DNA from: Branchiostoma floridae
Taxonomy: Eukaryota > Chordata > Leptocardii > Amphioxiformes > Branchiostomatidae
Length of the DNA: 64,000 nucleotides
Assembly (NCBI RefSeq): GCF_000003815.2
Contig: NC_049983.1
Span: 1,208,900-1,272,899 of the forward strand
Direction: 5' to 3'
The notes beneath the pieces were generated by a model. That model saw only the letters and a program-made list of their open reading frames with translations. It was not told the DNA's origin and did no database searches. A program made the translations under genes and the position numbers. Below, in pieces: positions 16,375-28,300 of the stretch; the stretch's first letter is position 1, and every line of letters starts with the position of its first letter.

Positions 16375-19300
16375 CTGAAAAAAAAAAATTTCTATGTCGG
16401 TTGTGTTGTCTTCTGTGGTGTGTGACATTGTCTTTATATCACATACAAAACACATCACATCAAAGTAAACCAAAAACGTACTTAAAAGCTAACGTACCTA
16501 TTACTGCCAAATGTAAAACACAATCCTGTACGCATCAACAGCAAAACCAGCGTTTCAAAGGAACAAAGAACGACAGCAAATGAAAAATATTCAAAAGTGT
16601 CAGGGATCCCCCCCAGACAGTTGGTCCACGACGTCAGCTGTTGTCGTTACATCACACATAATACGGCAAACATCTGTTTAATTAATCCTATTCAGACCGG
16701 GCTATTTTGGTCATCCCTGGACGGGGGGGGGGGGGGATTTTGAGGCCCTCCACTTCTAAGCCCTATAACTCTTGAACGACGTGTCGTGTGGCCACCAAAT
16801 TTTTAAGAAATGATATAGACATGATATCTAATAAGTATAAGACGTTTGACGTTACGATGACGTAATATGACGTAATTATGACGTCATTAATTGGATTGTA
16901 TTGGCCGGACCCATGAAAATAGGGTATTCACAGAAAACTTCACGTTTTGCTCCAAAAATGTAACAGCAAGTGCAGATGATAGAAGGATAATGTTTGTTAC
17001 GACTTGTGTTGCCAATAGCAACATCAATGACGTCAAAATGACGTCATAAAATAACGTCATGAACATCTAAGATACCGGTTGGGCTCCGCCGTATTAGATC
17101 CACCACCTTGAATTTTTAAAAATACTTTTTTTGCAACAAATAATCACAAAAGGCAATGGAAATAGACTAAATATATTCATTTAGCTAGTCATACGGTCCG
17201 CCATCTTGGATTTTGGGCTGATGACGTCAGCAAATTAGCATAATTTATGCATGTATAAATATAAGATATATTTATATATATATATACATATATATATACA
17301 AAATAGCAGTAATATAGCAAATAAATGTGAAAAATACATTGTTAGAACCAAAAATAGTGATTTTTGGCAAAACTGCCTGTCAACAAACGGTTGCCATTGC
17401 AACACGAAAAATGAAAAATTTGTCAAACTTCCTAAAATTGTTGCCAACAATATTTTAGGTAAACTCACCAAATTTGGTGGCTCTAGCGTAAGCCGTTCTG
17501 GCGTTATACGACATCAAAGTTGGCGCAGGCCTCAAAAGCACCACCACCCCCCACCACCCCCGGTCTGAATAGGGTTAAGCCAGAGTCAAACATCTGTTCA
17601 TGGATTCCTCTACGTATACCGCAACGGCTGTTCTTGCATTAGAAATACAAATACAACATTAGAACTTAGAGTTACCTGGACAGAAAACTACCGGGTCGCA
17701 CTCTTGTGTCTCCTCAGCATCTCCATCACACTCCGCCCCGACGTGAGCTGGTGCCGGATTGGTGCAGCTTCGGTCCCGAGTCTGCGTACCGATTCCACAC
17801 GTCACGCTGCAGTCAGACCATGGGCTCCAGTCAGACCAGCCGCCTTTTACTGCATGGGTAACTGAAACTAATTGAGGAACTTATTAGATTCCTGGATTAC
17901 CATGGTAACTCAACCGTCATTGGAAAACAAAGGGAATGTTGTCTAACACACTTGTCGTCTGGCAGATAAACTTGGATGCGTAGCCGCACCACAGGTCGTT
18001 CCATCTCGGCTTTGCTGGAGAATTGTAATGTGCACAGTCTTCATTCGCATGATATTAACAGCCCCAAACGTCGAATACGATGAACACAAAGAACGAAACG
18101 AAACCCTAACCATCCAAATTACAGAGAATATAGTGGTGATTTGGGAAATATTACAACAGCGGACGACATACAAAAGAAACGTTAAAACTTAACTTGACTG
18201 TCACATGTCAAGTCACGTTCTTTAATGTGAAAAATTGCTTTTTTTTTTGTCGAAAAATTAATCGGCTTTATTTTTAGTGAAAACTACCGGGTTGTTTAGG
18301 AAAAAAAATCCTCTTTTAACCAGAGCAAAAAAAATGGCAACTTATTATTTTCGGTCCCATTGGTTATGTATTGCAGGGCAGGTAACAAACGTTACCGGTA
18401 AGGGAGAAAAATACAAAACAGAGCGCCCGATAATTATAAAAATGTCTAAGAAATGTCAAAACAGCCGGAGCCTAACCTCTGTTGTACAGTATGATACGAC
18501 AAACACATGTACACCATCACAATGCGTCAGCATCAAAGGAGGGCACTATTGTGGATAGGTACACAATCGACGAGGGAATGTTCCGTTTGCACAGTTGTGC
18601 GGAAGACTGTTGTCGACGGCCGGCGAGTATTTCCCGGACAACTTCGAATTCAAAGAGTTAGACGTTCTATCCAGAGCGATGAGAGAAATGAACGGTAGAC
18701 GATTTGAGGTCAGTTCGATTGTCAAACCATGTATGTTAAGACTACCCTTTAACTTATTCTTATCACAGTCATGTGCCATTCACAGTCCTTGGAACCATAT
18801 ACCTTCTAATAGTGTACTTCTTACATTGTAGATCGTTCCTGCCAATATATATTGAATATCGGTTACTTCAGCTGAGTCTGCTAAGATGATTATTACAACC
18901 TACATGTGCCTCCTGCAAATAAAAACTTGTTGTTTCTTTTGATACACTGTGTTCTGTGGTTCAATTAATAATGCCAGCTTTATGGTCCTGTGGTTTAGCA
19001 GTATTTTTTTTTTTATTTGCTGGATTTTTTTTGGTTTTTCTTCCGCGCGCATTAGTTTTGGGATCTCCAGAGGATGTCATCCATAAAATTTAGTCGGGAC
19101 AAAGTTGGGACAAAGGTTTAAAAAAATGTTAGAACAAAGGGCAACAAACACCACACGGTGATTAGAAATGGACTCTCCTTGCTTATCTGTATATAGAGCT
19201 GCAACAGAAAATACGTAAAAAACACCAACCGTTTGTATCCATTGCCGCAGTCTGGAGATCAGGCATAGGCTGTTGACTGCCTTGATCCCGGTAGAGGGGG

Positions 19301-22300
19301 CTACTGAACTGTGGCATGCCGTACTGAGTTGTTGTCTCCTGCCCTGGTGCTTCACATAATTCATCGTTCGGACTGGAACCTGACAAAAAGCAAGAATTAG
19401 GAAAGAGAGAGAGTACTACTAAAAGTAAACATGAATATTCGGCGGTTACGAATGTATCATGTGATGAATCCCCCACCCCAAACATTGGCGGGAACATGCT
19501 TATTAACTAACAACTTGCAGAGACATGACAGTGGCCAATGGAGTTTACAGCGGCAGATTTGCAACGCAAAGCGCTTTGCAAGGAGACGCCTGAGCAGAGT
19601 CAGTCAAGCGTGCAATTCCTCATTATAACCGAAAGTCGCACTACGTGCGTTTCCTTATAACACCCAAGAGCGGCTCGGAAGTTATAAACGCATGTTTGTG
19701 TCAAGCTTCGTGCTAATCATCATATCATGGCACCCCCCCTTATATACCTGCCGTCTCAACATAACATTTTGTCCAGCGATAGAAAAAAGGTTAACATACA
19801 ATTCTCGTAATAAAAATTCCCTGTCACATTTGGCGAAAATCGATCGGATGACGATTCCTCGGCAATCGCCCGAGCCTCGCTCATAATAATACCTTTATTG
19901 CACAACAATTGTACAAGGTACAAAGTATGGCTTACATGTGACAGGGATAGTTTTCAAGTGAAAAATACGCGCAGCCCTCTGTCGATCTTGAATATGGCCG
20001 ATCTTCCATCGATACGCCCGAAGATCGTGGATAATGCGACGGGGGTATAACAGCAACAAGTGCCCTTAGAATTGCCCTTTCGTTATTCGTTGTCTCGACT
20101 TTGGTTAATTGTCTTAGTCTTTGAAGTGGAATTCACTGGACAAAGGTTTCCTATATTCGAGTGAACAACAATAGGCCATGACAATAGGTCAACTTAGGGC
20201 AGGACCATATACGTCGTGCGATTGTCATACGATCGATCGCAAACTAAGGATATTTTTTGGATAGTACTGCATACATCCTTTAAAACTCAGCTGTATCTTT
20301 ACGAAGAAGGCTTTCTTAGATGCTTGACTGCATTCGTTTCTTTCACAGGCTGCTTGTAAATGTTGTCGAGTCTGAAATCATACGATTGCTGACGGCGAAT
20401 GTGTCATTGCGCAGACCTACATGTACATGTATTGTGCACTGTTGAAGAGCTGTATTTCTTTCCATGAGTGAAACCTTAACATTTGGTCCTCGTCGAGCCT
20501 TTTACTTTAAAGTTGCGTTTCTAAACGAATCGGTCAACAATTTGCAGCGCTCCCTTATGCAATTTCTACAAAATCTCAATGATTTATCTGATAGATTGAC
20601 GCAGCTGAATGCAAGTATAATGAAGACCCACGCCGACATGTTCTGTTTGTCGCACACCAGTACTTGCCAGTAAAAATATTACCAGCTAACAATTCTATCA
20701 CAATAGACGCGTGATCCAGAACTGTCCTTCCCAGCTTCTGCAAATACGTAAAATGACAGCCTGGCGTGTATTATTTTTTCAAACACACCCTGCTGCAGAG
20801 GAAATTGGTCTGTTTCTTTTCTAATACTGTTTCCTTACACGCTTAAGCCAAGGTCTGAAAGTGAAATCAGGCGAGACTGAACTGAGTAAACAACACGATT
20901 GGGCCAGAGCTCATCGGCTTATCCTAAAGAGATCACAGGTTTCTACTGTCAACAACTGATATGCACTTTTAATTAAGCCCATGCAAAAAAGTACTTGTAG
21001 CTTTAAATGTTTCATTTTGTCTTAAAGTTTGTTCTCAGCTTTTCAATGCCGTCCCTTTGTTCATAGTTTGTTGTGAAAAACTTCAATAACTCACGCACGG
21101 ATTATGAGCGTATTTCCGTGATTTTTGATCTGTCTGTTGATGTTGTTTTCAAAGAGACGTGATCAGATTAGGACCCGTCATAATCCTATAGAGGATTTAG
21201 CTTCCTTGATGTTGATATCATAGCCAGGTCTGGCCATAACATAGAATACAGTGTTAGAATACAGTGAATTCAGTCTTAAAAATTCTACTCCACCAGAATG
21301 TCACAAGAGTCTAGTTGATAATCATGTAAAGGAAAAAGGGTCATCGATCCCAAACTTTTGGTTTTCCATTATGGTTTTAGAGCTGGAAGCTCAAAACAAA
21401 GTCTAATTTAGCCAGCATGTTTTGCTATATCCATCCGCGCTGTGATTCTCGTACCACAGAGCCCGTTCGGAGAGAACAATGATGCCAACTCATGGCATGT
21501 CCGTATCAAAATAAGATGTTTCCGGCCGTAGAATAAAACTAACATCTAAAACCCGTTATAGCAGCATCCTTTGAATTACACGTTACTCTTTTTACCTTAT
21601 TAAATATTACAGTAGCGACATTCGCTACTCAAGCCCCCTTCACACGAGAGCACGAATTAGCCGGAATGCCGTCAGAATGCAAAATTGTTTTTTTATTCCT
21701 GGCAATTCCTGGCAATTCGTACTGTATTCTAAACATTCTTACTGCACTCGAGATATAGGTCCCCGGTCTATTAGCTGGCTCGAAAGTTTTTGACATGTCA
21801 AAAACTGTCGAGGTGCATTCGAAGTGGAAAAATATCGAATGGCATTCCAAGTGGATTCTAAGTGGATTCTAACTATTCTAACCGCAGTCTGCCCGCATTC
21901 TGTGGCATTCCAACATTATTCGAAACATTCTTATCTCATTCGATGGAGAACCGAAACGGCAAACCACTTCGAATCCTGCCCGAATGTGGCCAAAAGAATA
22001 TCTGGAATGCAGTAAGGATTTCTAGAAGACACTACGAATTCTCAAGAATAGAAAAGAATTTTCATTCTGACGGCATTTTGGCTCATTCCTTCTCGTGTGA
22101 AGGGGATATAAGGTCCGATTGGAATTCCCACTCGGAATGGCCCCGAATGTGGCACGAATTTTGCAAATACTTAATTCCGGCTGGTTCTGCTTGATTCCTG
22201 CTAATTCGGTTTCAGTGGGAAGGCCCTTTTACAAAGAAAATCTACACTGTCAGAGTCTTTGACTTGGCCTTCACTGAACGATGGATTTTTATATTTAAGA

Positions 22301-25300
22301 AAATGACAATAGGTTACCACAATTGGTCAAGTTAGGGCACGATCTCATATCGTGCGATTGTCGCACGATTGCAAACTAAGGACATTCTTGGGATAATCGT
22401 GCATATGTCGTGCAAGATTCAGCTGTATCTTTACAAAAAGACCGACTTAGATACTTGATGGCGATCAGTTCTTTCGTAGCCTGATTGAAAATTTTGTCGA
22501 GTCTGAAATCAACGCTTAGTTACAGAATTGTACTGCACCCTGTGAAAGAGTTCTACTTCTGGCCGTGAGTTAAACGTTAACATCTGGTCCCTGCACTTTG
22601 AACAAATCGAGCGACCATTTGAACCGCTACCTTAGGTACTTTTCACTATACGCTGTTAATTTAACTCCTGGTGGAGTGACGCAGCCGAATGCGAGTATCA
22701 TGAAGATCCATGCCGACATGTTCTGTTGATCGCACACCAGTACTTGCCAGTAAATGGTTACCAGCTAACAGTTTCATCAACATGGACCTCTTACGGAAAT
22801 TGTCCGTCCCAGGTTCGGCAAATACTTAAAAATGACAACCTAGCGGGGTTTTTTTTCGACACACCCTGTTGTAGAGGAAATTGGTCTGTTTTCTAATACT
22901 ACCAGGAACTACCGGGACTTCTAGAGCAAAATAAGAAGTTCTAAATCATGTCATACTGTATTACCCAATACCATTGATGGTTCTTCCGGTGCGGAGAATA
23001 TTGCTAACCTTTGGAAAGCTCACATTGAGTCCCTGTTAAACTCTGTTGATAACCAGACTCACAAGTCCGATATGTTGTCTGTTTTAACACCTGCATTATT
23101 GTTCGATGGCGGTATGCAAATCGCCGCACGGGAACTCGCTGACATCATCAAGGACTTGCCCAATGGCAAGGCTTGTGGGGCTGATGGTATCAGTAACGAG
23201 CATTTGAAAAATGCGGGCCCAAGTCTTCATGTACATCTTTCATTGTTGTTCACCTCTGCCATTGTTCATAATTTTATTCCTGACACTTTGTTAGTGCTAG
23301 CCACGATTATTGTTCCTGTAGTTAAGAACAAGTCTGTCAATATCTCCAGTACTAATAAGTCTATAATTATTAGTACTGGAGATAAGTTGCCAAACACTGT
23401 ATCCTCTACAGTTGTCGTGCAATAAAGTTCTTCTATCATCCACTCTTTCTAAAGTCCTAGAGGCGATCCTGCTGAACCGTCTGAAACCTTTTCTCCTGAC
23501 GTCAGATTCTCAGTTTGGCTTTAAACCTAAACATGGGATTGATATGTGTATTTTTTATTTTAAAGTAAATTATTGAGTATTGCAGGGGTTAGGGTCTCCT
23601 GTATTTGTTTGTTTTATGGACGCCTCGAAGGCATTTGATCGCGTCAACCACTGGTCGTTGTTCAGCAAATTGATTGACAGAAAGGTTCCGCCGTACCTAG
23701 TTCGTTTTTTATTCTTCTGGTATAATAACCAAAGGATGTGTGTGAGATGGGGGGCTATCCTGTCTCCCTTCTTCTCTGTTAATAATGGAGTGAGACAGGG
23801 TAGCCTCCTCTCACCATATTTGCTTAACTTGTATATTGATGATTTGAGTGTAAGGCTTAACAATGCCAAAGTTGGTTGTTATGTAGGCGGGTCCATAACT
23901 AACCATCTTCTTTATGCTGATGACCTGTGTCTTATATGTTCCAGTTTTAAGTCTCTTCAGAGATTAGTAGGGATATGCGAAGAGGTTAGTCTTGAAAACG
24001 ACATATTGTTTAATATTGAAAAAAAAAAACATCGTGTGTAACTTGAGTATCCACCACCACATGTAAGACTCTATGGTGCGAATCTGAAGCATGTGACCTC
24101 ATTTGTTTATCATGGGTATACATCTAAACCCTTCGCTTAGCGATGATGACTGTGTACCTGCGCAGCTGAAGAGTCTGTATATTGGTGCTAATTGTATCAA
24201 TCGCAAGTTCTCCCTTTGTTTTCCACCAGTAAAGAAAAGCTTGTTTATGGCGTATTGCGGCCAATTATTTGGCGCGCAATTATGGAACTATGTTCACTGC
24301 TGGTGTCCTCTCTAAGTCCCGGGTCGCCTACTAGAAAGTTACATGTCACATGTTCCCAAATAAACGGCAGCAAAACTATGCAGACAAGATAATGGTTTGT
24401 ATTTGTGAAAATGTTTGTTTTCTTCTGACGAACAGCACCCGGGAAAATAGGGGAGTTTTCTGCGTGTTTACCGTTACTGTAACAAGACTGGGCTTTTCAG
24501 GCATTCGTGGGCCCGGGGGGGGGGGGGGGCTCATTCGGCTCCTTTTCATAATTTCAAAACGGCTTACTGCAGGATCGCCAAATTTTAAGGGTGTGATGTG
24601 CATGTTAAAGTTTATATCTCCTGCAATTTTGATATGATCATTATTATTGTGTAATACCCCTTGATATCTGACTCTGCATCGCTGGGGATCTCAACAGAAC
24701 AGACCTTCAAGATCTCTGCAGAGGAAGCCACCTTCGACAAATTGTGGACGTACCAACCAGAATGGAGGCTACTCTGGGCTGTATAATAACAAACTCCGAC
24801 CACGTGTATCTCACACCTGCACTGCTCTCACCGTTGGGCAGCAGCGATCACAACATCGTACACCTCGTACCCATAACAAGCCTCATAACAAACGAGACAA
24901 GGTCGAGGGTCACCAGACCAATACCAAACTCTACGATCAGGTCTTTTGGCCAATGGTTAGCCTCGCACAACTGGTCTGATGTCCTTACAGCGGATGACGT
25001 CCAAGCCAAGACTAACATCTTTTACCGAACATTAACGGAGAAAATAGACCAGCACTTTCCAGTCAACGTTACAAGAATGCACCGCAGAAACAAGCCGTGG
25101 ATCAACACCAAGATTACAGCACTAATAAAACGAGATAGATTGTAAACTAAACACTCTGTATTTTGCAGATTTCAAAGATTTAGCGATTCCGCGGAAATGA
25201 AGGGCCGACTAGTAATCGAGAACTACAGAATTGGGACTAAGAGATTACAGCGGCCGTCAGTGCGGATGGATTTAGAACAGCTGTCGCTACCGCGAACCTA

Positions 25301-28300
25301 TAACTGCGCAAACAGTTTTCGGCATATGATGAAAAAAGTGCATCAACTGAAAGTTCAGCTGGTCTGACAGGAATTGGACATACCATTTGGACCGTCAGGC
25401 CGAACGTGTCCCATCTTCCCTCGGGGCCCAAATGGTCCTGGTGGCCCGTCCTTTCCCACAGAGCCGCTGGCTCCCTTTTCTCCTGGAGGTCCGGGTGGCC
25501 CGTCCTTTCCCACAGATCCAACTTTGCCGATGGCTCCATTTTCTACTGGAGGTTGACGTGACCCGTCCTTTCCCACAGAGCCAGATCTGACTGTATCGTC
25601 ATAAAAAAAGAAAATCAAGGTCGCAAAGCATGATCTACTTTGATACTAGAACTTGATACAAAGATAAAAGATACATGGCATTTCAACAGCATATTCTAAA
25701 CTTTACTAAGCCATGTTCAATATAAAGGAAACAGAAAACTGACCTGAAAAATACGTCGAAATAACAACGACAGCCACGCAGACCACAGTAACGAAGATTA
25801 GCCATAACTCCCTGGGTCGGCTGACGCACTTCGTCCGCTTTTTGGGGGCTGCTGTTGGACAGAAGACATGAAAAATCATTGCAGCATCTATTTATCTAAA
25901 GTATTAAATGTACCATGCATTCAAAAACGGGTGATGAAATACAGCAATCGGTCTAAAACCAAACCGAGACCAACAAAGCGCGAAAACATGTCCTCGTGAG
26001 CGGACTTCAAACATTTTACCTTTTCCGGAGTTGTTGACAGGGTTAGGTATACGCGCAGCGGCGTCGTCACGTGCCTGCCAATCAGTCTGAGGCTCCTCCA
26101 TGGGTGTGGTGTCTGGCAAAATTATTATATATTCATTTTTCTACAAGCCAATCTTAGAATGTTATTAGTTCTTTTATATATATCATTTACTATAGAAAGT
26201 CTGAATATCAAATATGACAAAGTATGAAATACGTTAGTATTGATGCGTTTAGCAGTTTGCAGCTTTTTCCTCAAAACAGCAAGAAGATTGTACGTTTGCT
26301 TTTTTTTCTTATTTTGCTTACCCCATGGACAATTCTTATATGAAGAAAAATATTCTTTCAGGAAGAAAATGTAGAAGAAAATTCAAGCAAAACAAGAAAC
26401 TACAAAAAAGTTTCTAGAGATTTAAGCAAAATCTTTTATAACCAGATTCAACTCTTAAGAAATACAATAATTTTTCCTTTGTTCCTGGAAGATACATTTT
26501 CTGTGACGAAGCAAAACAAGATAAACAAGAAAAAACATTTTTGGAAATACTAGAAAACGAATCTCAAATTGTCTAAAAAACTTAATAAGCAAAAATTTGC
26601 TTGCCCCATGAACAAGCATATTTTCTAAGATTTCTTGGGGACAGAATGATTTTCTTCCTGGAAGAAAAAAAAATGTGAGGAAGCAAAACAAGATGAACAA
26701 GAAAAAGCATTTTTGGCAGTGTACAGAGAAACCGGTTAAAGATTGATTCACAACTTATGACAGCTCCAGCTCAGAACAAAATGAACAGATCTACGCCCAG
26801 TGCAGGTCGAAAACTTTCGGAGACCAGTTCATGCTGTAGATGTTGTTGACAGCGTGTTGAGGTTTACGATAGGTCTGACGTTATGCATTAAACAGGATTC
26901 TAGGTACAACAGTCGACTTTAAACCAAAGCGAGAGAATCAAAGCAAAACAAGAACATGGCGCAACAGCTAATTTCCGTCTGGTAAACGGCCACGCCCGTT
27001 GGAGCTCTCTTATTTTTCTTTAAATTTGATCTTAGTAGGGGCCTGAGCTGGTGTACGTCCTTTTTTTCACTAATATTTTTTATCATTTTTCATTCTACGC
27101 ATGTCCATTTTTAATTGAAATGTTGTTTTTTGTTCGTCATTAGAAGATTTTATTCTAGAAAAAGTAATGATCAGGTACGCTCGGATCGCCCGGTCAGCAA
27201 AATGGCAACGACCGTATTGTGATACGGAAAGGAGAGACGCCAAGATCGGAACTGAAAACGTTTTACCTTTTCCGGGGATGTATAGAGGGTTGGGACCTTG
27301 CTCCATGGGTGTGGCGTCTGTTGGAAAATTACAGCATATCAGAGATCAGTGTATACTGTGGATCTAATACAGCAGACATCAGACCAGAGCACCACAAAGA
27401 GAGAGACAACAAAAGACAACGCAAGCAGACTTGAAAGCAAAACCTGGTATGGCCTGAGGGAATGCCAAAAAAAAGTCTAGTCTGGATAGGGTTAACGAAT
27501 ACGGAAAGGTTGCAGAATTGTAAAACCATACTTTCCGTGATCTTTATGATACTGTAAACTCTGCTGAAATATTTCCCACTTCTTGGCCGCATTTAGTAAT
27601 TTCGCAAAGTAGGCTTCAATATCCGTTTTTGTGCTTAAATATATTTTAAACAAGTTTGAAGTCACATGTAGAAAAGCTGGTTGCATTAACCCTCATCCGA
27701 TCGTTACATTTTTACGACGAATCTGACCGTATGGGGTCATTTTTGACCCCATTTTGTTTTGCTAATAGACATATTTTTGCTGCCTTATTTTGTCATTTCT
27801 ATGTATTTACTGTTTCACTAACCTATGAAAAATATTTTGACAAGTTTTGGCGTCAGTGGCTATTACTCATCGTCATAATTTATGCAGAAAATGAGGAAAA
27901 ACCATAGTTGCTCTGAAAATCTGCCATACTCAACTTACTTAAACAATGTTTTGTCTTATCAATTTCTAAACAATAATTGTGATGATGCAATAATACTGAT
28001 AGCATAATAATGTTATTTAACAAGAAAAAATACAACATTTGTGAAAAGTAACGAATTTATTACTTAATTATGCACCATATTCCGCCATCTAAACACATAC
28101 ATACAATAACTCTTGTCTATCATCCCGCAAAGATCTTTCTTGTAGGTTCCTTCTGCATATTCTGTTCATATATTGTTTTTTGATTAATTACAAACATTTT
28201 CACTTTCATTAGCATAGGTAATTAGTACGTATTATCATAATTTATGCAGAATGTCGAAAAACTGTGTTTTACAGTATAATACTAAATTTCTTTCAAAACA

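Noticed and set aside
25374-25590. Plus-strand Gly/Pro-rich ORFs
   Set aside because: They are antisense shadows of the minus-strand collagen exon.
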